From Porodaedalea pini (taxonomy: Eukaryota > Basidiomycota > Agaricomycetes > Hymenochaetales > Hymenochaetaceae), in the NCBI GenBank assembly GCA_002794775.1, contig NBAY01000025.1, positions 1 through 64,000 on the forward strand: a stretch of 64,000 nucleotides of DNA, written 5' to 3'. How positions within the stretch are numbered: the first letter of the stretch is position 1; every line of letters starts with the position of its first letter. Made by a program: the position numbers and the translations under genes. Below, piece by piece: positions 45,253-57,247 of the stretch. The notes under the pieces are model-generated. The model was not told the DNA's origin and made no database searches. It worked only from the letters and a program-made list of their open reading frames with translations.

Positions 45253-45867
45253 AGAGGCCAGTTGTATGGATTGTATGTATACCAGGGCTACTCACCAAAT
45301 TGAGTGGCACAAGCTTGCCTGAGCTCTGTTTCCAGCTACATCTTGACTATCGTGCTTGTTACATCCAAAAGAAGATGGAGCCTTGGTTTCTATGTGCTTG
45401 ACAGATTTGTGACTGAGGGACAGGCAGGTGATGGTGGTGGGAGAAAGCAAATGCAATGATGCATTGAGTATGTCTCGACGCGTTTTCTAAGTCCGCATTT
45501 TCTAAGTCCGCTGAGTGTGAATTTTGTCTGATGCTCATGTCCTTGTTTTCTCATCATCCTAACTCTCAAGAATTCACTTATTTATATCAAACAGCTGCAT
45601 CCGTGTACTCCATCTCTCCCGTTAGTATTGCCTCTACCTTCTCCCAATACCCACACCTACTCTCTTCAGTGCTGTAGCAAGCGGTGCCTCAACTGTTGAA
45701 ACAACCCCAAGTCCTGAAGACACACCCAGCAAAAGCAAATTACATGGCTTCCTTGGTCAGTCAAGCATTCCAATTGTCAGTAAAAGCATTCCAATTGTTG
45801 GTAACCTTCCGAGGCACGCACACAAAGTCAATAGATAAATTGGTTTTGTCCTGTTTCCCTAACTGAT
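45253..45867. other. Unresolved spacer
   Basis: Between the HMG-box fragment (minus) and the cyclin copy (plus). It should include the missing 5' end of the HMG-box gene; no exon is recognisable. Confidence 0.35.
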
Positions 45868-47028
45868 GTGCTCAATTCTAGATCAAGCTGTGAAAAGCCT
45901 GACCAATATTTGACACCCCGAGAGCATCCCAGTTGTCTTTTCAACTCAAACAGGTATCACGGTGGTGATGAAACTATTGCCATTTCTCCCTTCTCAATGT
46001 CAACCACTAGAACGTCAACTGGTTCAACTTCCCTCGCCCTGTTCACCCAGCACACTTTCCTCACCCTTTCCTCTCCCCCTTCTGGCCCACCACATGCTTA
46101 AACATTGACGTCAACTCTTTTCTCATCTGCCTTTATCACTGAGCATTTAGGCAGCAATGCCACAACCGTCACGTCCGAGAAGGATCTCGTTCCTATCAGA
46201 ACATTTGTACAGAAGGTCCCCTGCCATTCACCCACAACATGCAGCATCCTGCAGTTGGCGCTCTGCTACATCGAGGTGGTGCAAGGGAAGGTGCCGGGCC
46301 TTGTGGAGAAAGGGAAGCTCTGCACGGGAGTGAAAGGTGAGCTGGAGTTGGATAAGAGGATCATGAAGGAAGATGAGGTGTCTGTCTCATTGAAGGTGAA
46401 TACCTCTTTGGACACTCCAACCTCTGTGGCCTTCCAACAGTACTGATGTCAATGGACCTGTTTGACGTATCGTATGTGCCAACAGTCCTCTAGATAGATG
46501 CTTCACTTCCATTAACTCAGCAGATGTAGGCTCAAAGGCAGTCTAATGACAAGTGTCATAAGATTCTGGCAAAACTGCTCACACCGCTGCCACCTCTTCC
46601 CTTGATGCTCCTCTGCCCAGGGCATACTTTCCTTGCCGCACTCATTCTGGCATCGAAATTCTTACAGGACCGATGCTATTTGACTCATGCATGGGTGAAG
46701 CTCTCTGGTCCCATCATGCGTGGAGTGTGCACTGGGCAATGCTCTTGGGTGTCGTCTCTGGGTCAGCAAGAGTGCCACACTGCCACAGAAAGAGAACTCG
46801 TGCAGCATGCAACACACAAAAGGCAAGGGTAGAATTGGATTTGGATCGTCTCCAGTTTCTGTGACATGCAACGCAACACATTTCCCTAGTCCACCCTTGT
46901 CAGATGCAAGTGCAAGCCTGGAGTTTGGCTGTGCACAGATGAAGGCAGGCTTGGCAAATAGAGCACTTAGACGTGCTGCTACATTACCAGATGAGGCAGC
47001 AATGTGGAGCGTGCCTCCCTGCTATTGA
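45868..47028 (+). pseudogene. G1/Pho85-type cyclin, decayed copy
   Basis: Segments of a cyclin box in order: SSAFITEHLGSNATTVTSEK, then VPIRTFVQKVPCHSPTTCSI and LQLALCYIEVV (46105-46290), and after a gap GHTFLAALILASKFLQDRCY, LTHAWVKLSG (about 46620-46710) and VECALGNALGCRLWVSK (from 46720). These match the Pcl1/Pcl2-like cyclins of basidiomycetes, which activate a cyclin-dependent kinase in the nucleus. The copy has an in-frame TAA at 46099, further stops between 46440 and 46560, and a frame change near 46715. A large Ser/Thr-rich C-terminal region remains. It is judged a pseudogene; the functional gene should exist elsewhere. Confidence 0.75.
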
Positions 47029-47510
47029 TCCCCCAGGTCATTGCCATTCTCATTTGCAGTTTCACCTCTCATGATCATTGCGGCTCACCAATATGCGGTG
47101 CTCAGTACACAGCAAACATTATTTACTTCTGCTTTTATGCTACAGACACCATTGTTGCCTGGTCTGATGCCTGTCCGACACCACGCCCTTCATACTCACT
47201 GCTCTCACCTGATGAATCAACGCTCGAGCCGCCCAGTGCAGCATCGTGCAGCTACAATTACAAAATGATAAAAGTATAGTATATCTTTTGTAATTATCTA
47301 TCTGTCTTGTATATGCCTTGCATTGCACAAAAACTCTTGTAACAAGCTTGTATTCAACTCGAAGACATTTTGGCACATGACAAGCTGACTAACAGACTTA
47401 TATTACCTTACAAGGTATACAAGGCTATACAGGCGACATGACTTTTTCATGATGAAGCTGGTCTCAGAAGCCTCATTTCTTGCCTTCGGCTGTGTAGAAA
47501 TAAAGAGGTT
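47029..47510. other. Intergenic
   Basis: No recognisable gene. Confidence 0.4.
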
Positions 47511-48026
47511 ATGGTGAGGATTCATAAATGGATAACCCATCTTGAACAGCTCCTCCTCACGTCGCCAGATTTACGAGTAATTTGCAGAGATGCCTTGGGT
47601 ACCAGAGAAAAGCACAAACAAATGGTGGATGATGTCACCTTTGTTGCTTGCACTCGTGAATGTGTAACCGCAGAGCACAAAGTCTCCGTTCTGGGTGCTG
47701 TGCACTTGGAGTCTATGTTCAACATCGATCCCGACCACAAGTCCGAGATATATCGCTTGGAGGACGGTGACTTCGCTGGCTATATAGTTGACATCCGTGA
47801 TCTCAATCTTCAATGGTCAAGAACAGTATTCGAAGCTGAGAAATGCGATATGCTGAAGATATGTCAGCTTTTTGCCAAACTACCATCCGATTGCGAGATT
47901 GGAGCTCAAGCTAGTGTTACGATTACTGAGTTTACGAAGTATCGTCTTTTGTTGTGGGCAAAGATAAAGTCCCCAATTTGGGTTTTTGTCAGCTTTTATA
48001 AGCTGATGGCATACCATATATGTTAA
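47511..48026 (+). CDS. Unrecognised ORF (171 residues)
   Basis: A single open frame from an ATG in good context, rich in complex sequence: HLEQLLLTSPDLRVICRDAL, then DDVTFVACTRECVTAEHKVS and GDFAGYIVDIRDLNLQWSRT, ending with a hydrophobic tail WVFVSFYKLMAYHIC. It has no membrane signal at the N-terminus and no known motif that I can name. The last 20 residues may lie beyond a missed splice site. It stands between decayed gene copies and could be one exon of a larger decayed gene. Confidence 0.4.
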   Translation: MVRIHKWITHLEQLLLTSPDLRVICRDALGTREKHKQMVDDVTFVACTRECVTAEHKVSVLGAVHLESMFNIDPDHKSEIYRLEDGDFAGYIVDIRDLNLQWSRTVFEAEKCDMLKICQLFAKLPSDCEIGAQASVTITEFTKYRLLLWAKIKSPIWVFVSFYKLMAYHIC

Positions 48027-48484
48027 TTTTGGACCCCTTTTCTGCTAAATTCGGGCTGTGGCTATGAAGGGTTCACTGCTTTTGTGGCTGTACAGTGCTC
48101 ACTTTCTTCATTGGCATATTTTATTTTATTCAACCATCAAAATCTCACCCTTGAACCATGTAAAAAAACTTCAGACAATTCTCTATCTGTCTATGTATTT
48201 TTTGTAAAATAAAGTGGCCTGGTTGAATTAAAAATTGGTCGAAAGCAGAGTTGACGACAGTGCCAACATGTGATCCCCACCCTTGCGGTCGTCGACGAGT
48301 CTGTTTTGCTGCAGCAAAGACACTCGCTTCACTCCCCCATGTGATCCTCAGCGGAGGCACACCTGACCTGACTTGTCTCCTTCACCTTTCTCTTGGGATT
48401 TCTCTGCTTTTTTCTTTATCACACTACATCTCTGCTTGTCTTGGTAGCCGTCCCGTCACAGCTGCCTGCCTGCCCACCTGCTCT
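48027..48484. other. Intergenic
   Basis: No recognisable gene. Confidence 0.4.
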
Positions 48485-49520
48485 GCTCGAGGCAACGAAG
48501 AGGTCGACAACAGCATGGCAAGAGGACCTCCAATCGCTCTTTCATCGCGCGAAGGATTGCTTCCCAGACGACGTCTGGGATCTAATGGATGAGGACGCGA
48601 TGGACAAAGGCCGCAACGCGGACTCGGAGGTTCGGGGACATAAACGTGAGCACAAGCGCAGAACCTACCACCTGTCCTTGAGACTAACAAATGCTAGCTA
48701 TCGTTTATGCTCGTGCACTACTCAGTTCCCAGGCGCACTATTTCTCGTTCCGCCCGACACCTATCGCGTCCCCACTTCCTTTCGCTGCCTCTCCGACATC
48801 GTCTCTTCCAATGCCGACAACATCTGCACACTCTCTCAACCTTGGCGTTGAGTTCCCCTACTGCCTCGATGTGCTCCACTTCACCTTCCCAATTCTGGCC
48901 TATCTCCCCTGCGCCCTCTGTAATCGGCTCCTTCACGCGCATATCTCTCAACCATAATCCCGCGTTATTCGCCAACGAGCTCGAGTATCTCTATACAGGA
49001 AAGGGATTTGGGGATGTGTTTGAGTTTTTGTTCGACGCGAATGAGGAGGGCCGGGAAGGTGACGCCAATGTGGAAGAGGCACGCGTCGACAAGCTTCGGA
49101 AGGACCTTGTCTTCATGTGGAGGTCTCGTCTGTATTCTGACGTTCGGATTGAACTACACAGCGATATGCCAACAATGGGTGCTCCTTGCAATGAAGAAGA
49201 GACGACCGCCGTCTTCTGCTCGCATCGATTCGTTCTTGTTTCGCGTGCGCCATATCTCTACGATCAACTCATCACCTATGGTCTCAAGAATACCCCTGCC
49301 CGGCGAGCTCACGACCCTTCGCCTTCCCTTGCCTCCCACGAGTGCGAGCGGCATACCACGCGAGACCCGTGAACAGCGTCAGCAACGACGGCAGCAGCAA
49401 TTAGAACAGCGTCGGCGCGAGCAGGCCCAAGAACTCGTCATACTGCTCGCTATCGAACGATCCCTTGCGAACGCCGAGGTGAGTGATCCATCATCTTTGT
49501 TATTGGCTGACTGATCTGAG
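48485..49520 (+). pseudogene. BTB/POZ-domain protein fragment
   Basis: The first block, DLQSLFHRAKDCFPDDVWDL, with AIVYARALLSSQAHYFSFRP after a short intron, is the start of one BTB-like region. NPALFANELEYLYTGKGFGD, then KLRKDLVFMWRSRLYSDVRI and FCSHRFVLVSRAPYLYDQLI (to about 49290) is a clear second BTB motif of the fungal type. The frame then shifts: RIPLPGELTTLRLPLP continues the BTB sequence in another frame and runs into a Gln/Arg-rich helix (REQRQQRRQQQLEQRRREQA) ending near 49500. The rest of the BTB domain is missing. BTB proteins usually act as adaptors for Cul3 ligases or as homodimers. The fragment abuts the Prp8 copy. Confidence 0.65.
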
Positions 49521-49675
49521 GGCCTTTCAGGAAGAACAAAGCGTTGCCACATTGAATGCTGAGACGTTCGTCTCAACTGACACGTCTGCGAATGCGACGC
49601 CGTCTGGCTCAGGTACCCCAACAAGTACGGTCATTGTACCAGGGCACGACAGATCTAGCGTAGCACGGTCGTGGC

Positions 49676-52600
49676 GTGCCGAGTTTGGGACACACAGCCG
49701 AATGCACGCGAGCAGGCAACTGCGGTGCGTCGATGGCGCGCTCTCTAACAATTCGCGCCCGGATGGTGGCAGAAGCGGCAACGCCCTCGACATCAACTTC
49801 GAGGCCTGACACAGAGACGGAGGATGATGGCGAGCCGGATGCGGATGGTGATGTCGAGATGGAGACGACGACATCACACGACCAGGACATGGACGAAGAC
49901 TTGCCCCCGCCTCCTTCACTTCCCCACGGACGTCGGACAGTCGGAATCGTTGCAGACTCTCCCTCGCCAGCGGCGACCGGTGCAGCCGATGTAGGTGTCG
50001 CGGGTACGTCTGATGCGCTCGATGTCGATTTGGATGCACATATCGTTATCAACACGAATGCAGCGGACGATGACGTTGCAGATGGTATTGTAGCACTCGA
50101 TCAAAACGTAAACGATGACCTCGCTATGGGTGCCCCGCCAGGTGCTCCCAGTGCTATCGACACGACGCCCGGGATGCCGCCTCCCCCGCCGGGCATGCCT
50201 ATGTCTTCCGCTGGCGAACCTTCGAGTTCGCGGATGCCGCCAGAGGTACTCGCGCAAAAGTCCCATAAGTGGATCCAGATGCAGAACAAGCGCTATGGCG
50301 AGAAGCGCAAAGGTGGATTTGTTGATACTGGGAAGCAGGTGTGCCTTCGTTCCATTGGTAAGTGACATGCAACTTGAGCGCTGACGACGCGTGTTCTGTT
50401 GTTTACAGGATCTTCCACCCGAGCACGTTCGCAAGATTATAAAAGACCATGGAGACACGAGTAACCGCAAGTTCCGTAATGATAAGCGTGTACATCTCGG
50501 TGCGCTCAAATACGTCCCCCATGCGGTCATGAAACTGCTCGAAAACATCCCGTATCCCTGGGAGTAGGTCCGCGAAGTGCCTGTCCTCTACCATATCACG
50601 GGTGCAATCACTTTTGTCAACGAGATTCCGCGTGTCATTGAGCCGGTGTATCATGCTCAGTGGAGCTCCATGTGGCTTGCTATGCGTCGCGAGAAGCGCG
50701 ACCGTCGACACTTCAAGCGTACGCGCTTCCCATTCTTCGACGACGAAGAACCTCCTCTCGACTATGGGGACAACGTGCTGGATGTCGAGCCGCTGGAAGC
50801 CATTCAACTTGACCTGGATGAGGAGGAGGACAGTGCTATAATTGATTGGTTTTATGATCCGAAGCCATTGATTGACACTCCGCACGTCAATGGTTCGTCC
50901 TACAAATACTGGTCGCTTTCACTCCCCATCATGGCCAACTTGTATCGACTCGGTCGGTCGCTCCTCTCGGATCACACCGACAGTAACTCGAGTTACTTGT
51001 TCGACAAGAAGTCTTTCTTCACCGCTAAAGCACTCAATCTGGCCATTCCTGGTGGTCCTAAGTTCGAGCCTCTGTATAGGGACATGGGCTCTTTTGACGA
51101 GGATTGAACGAGTTCAATGACATCAACAAGATCATTATTCGTCAGCAGAGTCGTACTGAATACAATGTTGCTTTCCCGCACCTGTACAATCCTCTTCCAC
51201 GTTCTGTGCATATTTCGCCTTACCATACGTTGAAGAACATCTAGATACGCACGGACGATCCTGACTTGCCTGCTTTCTACTTCGATCCGCTCATTAACCC
51301 TGTCTCCTCTCGTGGTTTCCAACCAAAGAATGCGCCTCTCGTTTCTCACGAGGACGAAATCTTCAGACCCAACGGCGCGGACGAGGATGGATTCGAGCTA
51401 CCAGATGAGGTTGAGCCATTCCTCTCGGATAAGGATTTGGAGAAGGAGAGCACTGCGGACGGTATTGCCTTATGGTGGGCGCCGGTGCCTTACAGTCGCC
51501 GCTCGGGACACATGCGCCGCGCGCAAGATGTACCATTGGTGAAGAATTGGTAGTTGGAGCACTGCCCACCGAACCAGCCTGTAAAGGTTCGCGTGTCGTA
51601 CCAGAAGCTACTCAAGTGCTTTGTTCTCAACGAGCTGAAGACGACGCCGGAGAAGCCGATGACGAAAGAGAACCTGTTCCGTCAGTTGAAGGCGACGAAT
51701 TTTTTCCAGACCACAAAACTGGACTGGGTGGAGGCTTGTTTGCAAGTGTGCAGGCAAGGATACAACATGCTGAACTTGCTCGTCCGTCGCAAGGTATGAT
51801 CTTTGGGAAAGCTGCGTTATATCATTCTGACTTCCAATCCTTCTAGAACTTGAATTACCTTCATCTCGATTACAACGTGAATCTGAAGCCGGTGAAGACG
51901 CTCACGACGAAGGAACACAGAAAGGCTTGCTTTGGAAATGCATTCCATTTGTGCCGTGAAACTCTTCGCCTCACGAAGCTCGTCGTCGATGCGCACGTCC
52001 AATTCCGGCTTAGCAATGTGGATGCCTTCCAACTGGCGGATGCATTGCAGTATATCTTTGCACATATCGGCGCGCTCACCCGCATGTACCGTTACAAGTA
52101 CAAACTTATGTGTCAGATCCGGACGTGCAAAGATCTCAATCATCTAATCTACTATCGCTTCAATACGGGACCTATTGGTAAGGGACCAGGCTGTGGGTTT
52201 GGGGCTCCAGGTTGGCGAGTGTGGCTCTTCTTCATGCGTGGAATTGTACCACTGCTTGAGCACTGGCTCACAAACTTGCTTGCGCGTCAGTTCGAGGGTC
52301 TCAGCAGCAAGGGCATCGCAAAGACGGTCACGAAGCAGCGTGTCGAATAGCACTATGACTTGGAATTACGCACTGCCGTGATGCACGATATTCTTGATAT
52401 GATGCCGGAGTGGATCAAGCAGAACAAGGCGAAGACTATCTTGCAGCACTTGTCAGAAGCGTGGCACTGCTGGAAGGCAAACAGTACGTCGTTTGGTTGA
52501 ATCTGGACTTTGCGTACTAAGCCTTATTCTACAGCTCCATGGAAGGTCCCGGGCATGCCGACTGCAATCGAGAACATCATCCTGCGGTACATCAAGAGCA

Positions 52601-55600
52601 AGGCGGACTGGTGGTGCTCGGTTGCGCACTACATTCGCGAGCGTGTCAGGTGCGGTGCGACTGTCGACAAGGCTGTGGTCAAGAAGAACTTAGGGCGTCT
52701 TACTCGACTGTACTTGAAAGCTGAGCAGGAGCTTCAGCATGCTTACCTCAAAGATGGTCCTTACGTTAGTGCTGAGGAGGCCGTTGCGATCTACACATCG
52801 ACGGACCACTGGCTTGAGAGTCGGAAATTGCACCCATCCCATTCCCGTAAGATTCAATTAACTATGTTTTTAAGTAATTCCCATTGATGTTTCCATACAG
52901 TCCCCTTTCGTACAAGCATGACACGAAGTTGCTCGTGTTGGCTCTTGAGAAGTTGAAAGAGGCGTACAGCGTCAAAGATCGTCTTAACCAATCTCAGCGT
53001 GAGGAGCTTGCTCTCATTGAGCAGGTGTATGACAATCCACACAAATGTATGTTCTTTTTCTAATTGGTCGTAGGGTGTAGCTTATTGATTCGCATGCAGG
53101 TTTGTCTAGGATCAAGCGTCTCTTGCTCACTCAGCGAGCCTTCAAAGAGGCAGGCACTGAGTTCTTCGACACATATGACAAGCTCGCATATCTTGACCAG
53201 TTCTTATTCTTTGAGGCTGACAAGCGCGGGTTATTCCCGGCGTGGATCAAGCCTGTGGACACTGAACCTCCTCCCCTTCTAGTGTACAAGTGGTGCCAGG
53301 GTATCAATAACTTGACGGACATCTGGGAGACGAGCGAGGGCGAATGCGTAGTGATGATGGAGACCGTACTGTCGAATCTACGAAAAGATTGACCTGACCC
53401 TTCTCAACCGTCTGCTTCATCTTATTCTCGACCATAATCTTGCGGACTATATCACAGCGAAGAATAACTGTGTTCGCACCTGCAAAGATATGGCACATAC
53501 GAACATATACTGCCTTTGTCTTCCAATACTATGGTCTTGTCCTCGATCTTCTCATCCTCGGCTTGCAACGCGCAAGTGAAATGGCGCGTCCCCCACAACT
53601 GCCCAATAATTTCCTGCAGTACCGTGATTCTGCGACCGAGACACGCCATCCAGTCCGTCTCTATTCTCGTTATGTTGATCGTTTGCATATTTCATTCCGC
53701 TTCACCGCCGAGGAATCACGCGACCTTATACAACGTTACCTCAACGCGAATCTGGATCCAACAAACAACAACGTTATTGGAGTATGCGCCTGATCAAGCA
53801 CGACGTCAATCTAGGTCGAGCTGTGTTCTGGAACGTGAAGCAGAGCCTGCGTCGTTCTTTGACGACGATTGAATGGGAAGATCCGTTTGTTAGTGTCTAC
53901 TCTAAAAACAACCCTCAGCTACTCTTCTCGATGAGCGGCTTCGAGGTGCGCATTCTGCCGAAGATCCGGACAATGACTGGAGAGCAGTTCTCGCTCAAGG
54001 ACGGGGTGTGGAACTTGACCAACGAGCAGTTGAAGGAGCGTACTGCACAAGCCTTCCTCCGCGTCTCCGACGAAGGTAAGAATATTAAAGCTTCCATGGA
54101 ATATGTAACGCTGAAGAATTTCATAAGTGTTCAACAGTTTAACAACCGTATCCGCCAGGTCCTCATGAACTCAGGCTCTACCACCTTTTCCAAGATTGTC
54201 AACAAATGGGACACTGCGATCATTGGTCTGATGATCTACTATCGGGAGGCCGTCATCCATACGAACGAGCTGCTTGATGCTTTGGTGAAGGCTGAGAACA
54301 AAATGCAGACCCGTGTCAAGATCGGCTTGAACAGTAAGATGCCTTCGCGTTTCCCTCCGGTCGTCTTCTACACCCCTAAAGTAAGCATCCCAACTCTTAT
54401 GTATATCATATCTTGCTGAACTGTTGTCGTATAGGAACTCGATGGCCTTGGAATGTTGTCTATGGGTCACGTGCTTATTCCTCAGAGCGATCTCCGATGG
54501 TCCAAGCAGACCAATGTGGGAGGTGTGTACATCTCCTTACTGAAGCATCTCTATCGATAATTGTAACTCATACCCTCAAATGCAGTAACTCACTTCCGCG
54601 CCGGTATGACCCATGAGGATGACCAGCTCATTCCCAACTTGCATCAATACCTTCAGCCTTGGGAAGCGGAGTTTTTGGACTCGGCTCGTGCTTGGTCGGA
54701 ATATTCAATGAAGAGGAAGGAAGCGAATGCGCAAAATCATCGACTGACACTGAAAGATCTGGAGGATAGCTGGGGTCGCGGCATCCCTCGTATTAACACA
54801 TTGTTCCAGAAAGGCCGTCATATGTAAGTTCAGCCTATTGCTTGCTCAAAGTTCAAAGCTGACTCGGTGGCGTCGTTCAGTCTGGCGTATGACCATGGTT
54901 GGCGTGTGCGGACAGACTGGAAGCAGTATCAGCTCCTGAAACAGTGAGTATTTTGTTTTTACCCTACAACCTCTTTCTAACGAATTATCTTTGCAGCAAC
55001 CCTCTTTGGTGGACGTCATAGCAACACGACGGCAAGCTCTGGCAGTTGAACAACTACCGTGTTGATGTCATTGCAGCTTTGGGGGGCGTTGAAGGAATCC
55101 TAGAGCATACACTTTTCAAAGGCACCTACTTACCAACTTGGGAGGGTCTGTTCTGGGAGAAAGCATCTGGATTCGAAGAGTCAATGAGATACAAGAAGTT
55201 GACAAATGCTCAATGATCTGGTCTTAATCAAATTCCTAACCGTCAATTCACACTTTGGTGAAGTCCGACTATCAATCGTGCGAACACCTATGTCGGTTTC
55301 CAAGTGCAATTGGATTTGACCGGCATTTTCATGCACAGAAAGATCCTGACCCTAAAGATCTCTCTCATTCAGATCTTCTGTGCCCACTTGTTGCAGAAGA
55401 TCCACGAGAGCATCATCATGGACTTATGTCAGGTCTTCAATCGGGAGCTTGAGCCTTTGTAGATTGAGACAGTCCAGAAGGAGACAATCCATCCTCGTAA
55501 GAGTTACAAGATGAACTTATGAGTCAGAATCACTTAGCAACAGAACTATTTCTCAAAGTCCTTCTTTATAGCTCATGCACAGACATATTGCTGTTCTTTG

Positions 55601-55608
55601 CATACAAG
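49676..55608 (+). pseudogene. Prp8 (U5 snRNP core splicing factor) copy, truncated and decayed
   Basis: Intron-containing copy of Prp8, the scaffold of the spliceosome catalytic centre. Segments in order: an acidic/Pro-rich N-terminus, [197 protein letters not shown] and [20 protein letters not shown]. It ends near ETIHPRKSYKMN, so the RNase H-like and Jab1/MPN C-terminal domains are absent. Stops include TAG after PYPWE (about 50565), after KNW (about 51551) and after RVE (about 52348), and TGA and TAG near 55020, 55214, 55258 and 55460. A one-base deletion lies near 51105. Retained introns mean a DNA-level duplicate. It is not functional. Confidence 0.93.
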
Positions 55609-55610
55609 GT

Positions 55611-55792
55611 AACTTGAGGTAGTGGGCCATTGGGATGGCAAGCTATGATTACTGTTTTCTGTGTCTTTCATTTTATATGAGAAGACTAAAGCTTGAAAGT
55701 TATACTAAAACATTATTCTCATTAGTTAATTATTTACTATTCAGTAAACAGTAATCATAGCTTGCCATCCCAATGGCCCACTACCTCAAGTT
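55611..55792. repeat. Perfect 47-bp inverted repeat at a pseudogene junction
   Basis: 55611-55657 and 55746-55792 are exact reverse complements, with an 88-bp AT-rich loop. The left arm lies right after the last Prp8 codons and the right arm forms the start of the kinase-like ORF, so the break point between the two copies is a fold-back. Confidence 0.93.
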
Positions 55793-56640
55793 GGGATCTT
55801 ACCATGTGCTGGATATGCGATCGCAGATGCAGGAAAAAGCATTGCCTCCTTTTCCGCCTTCTACCTGATATGGGAATGCCTTGCACACTTCGTAGCCTAC
55901 TACTTGCTGGGCCTGCGCGGCACTCTCTCAACTCTCATCTCGAGTTTTGCATCAAACTCAGGACATCGGTTCTCATAGTCCACTCGCTCAGACTGGTTCA
56001 CAAGAATATACGTCCCAAGTCTATTCTCGTTACCAATAGCCTTTGCTCTGGCCTCCCATCTGAGCAGCTTGGCACACCCTACTTGACTTCATTCGGCCAG
56101 GCTCGCTTGTCGGCAGGGCCATCTGATTTGACATCCTACCTTGGAGCCACTCTGGCACAGACTCTATACATGCATCCACGCCACACCTCTTCAACCAAGA
56201 GAAAAAGGTTTGAAATGCACGACAATATCTATAGCCTTGGCATGTGCTTCCTCGAGATTGTGATTTGGAAGTCTCTGTTCAGATGGGACACCAAGAAAGG
56301 TGGCTTTGTATGTGACTTCAGCCTCCTGCAAATTTTGGACGATCACTATGAGCAGGTATTGTGGAGCAGAGGTAGATTGATACACCCTGACAAGTGCTGG
56401 ATTTGTCACTACGACATCATAGAGTTTGCGAGAAAACAAGCCCCTGCTATGATGGGAGAAACCTTCAGAGATATCGTGGTTGATTGCTTACTCTTTGGAG
56501 ATGCTGATACCATGTCGTATGATGCGACTCTGGACAAAGCTCACGAGGTAGACTCAGAGGATGATAAAGCTGATTTACAGAGTGTTATGTTTGTGCAGAA
56601 GATACTGGTGAAGCTTTGTACACTCGTGTTTGCTTTCTAA
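55762..56640 (+). pseudogene. Protein-kinase-like C-lobe fragment
   Basis: The open frame of 292 residues contains VHSLRLVHKNIRPKSILV, the position of the catalytic loop, with HKN replacing the usual H-R-D triad, so catalysis is unlikely. PYLTSFGQARL takes the place of the DFG region. YLGATLAQTLYMHPRHT and HDNIYSLGMCFLEIVIWKSL correspond to the activation segment and F-helix (DIYSLG). The remainder is helical. Similar pseudokinase domains occur in fungal HET-s/STAND-associated proteins. The N-lobe with the glycine loop and catalytic Lys is missing, and the start is supplied by the inverted repeat. It is a truncated copy. Confidence 0.65.
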
Positions 56641-57093
56641 CAGTTCGCAAGATGGAGAACTCTTTTAACCATTGTTTGAATGAGAAATTATGATTATGAT
56701 CACTGCTTAAGAGTCAGTAGTAGGATTATGGACACTCTTATTTGAATTGACTTGGAATGTTTCCAGGAACTTGAAATAACATCAAAAACTTTTATTGCAC
56801 ATGCATGTGTATTTGACATTTGTTTAAGCAATAAAGGATATATTGTGAGTATGTAGAATCCAATATTTGTCTCACCGAGGTCCCCGGCTCGCTGCTTTTG
56901 AACAATATTAATATGAAATTGGGTGGAAGTTCTAATACATTCTCAGTGTACAGAAACAGTTTTAATATTTGCGGTAGTTTCTCATGGTCAGGTGGTCTTA
57001 ATACATTCTTGAGCATGAGGTCATGCCTAGGCAGATCTGCAAGTGCACAAACTAACTGGTAACAAATGACTCCAGCTGCTGCCATGCTCTAAT
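56641..57093. other. Intergenic, AT-rich
   Basis: A minus-strand frame at 56792-57085 has no family resemblance. Confidence 0.35.
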
Positions 57094-57247
57094 GTGCATC
57101 ATTGGATCTATTTGACCTTTACGGAAGATGCAGAGGAAGCTAGGTTTGTCAATTCAGAGATCACAAGGCACATACATACTAGGCCCCATGAATGGAACCA
57201 ACAAAAAAAAGAAAACTGCACAGAAAGTGAAAAAAACATTGTTGAAA

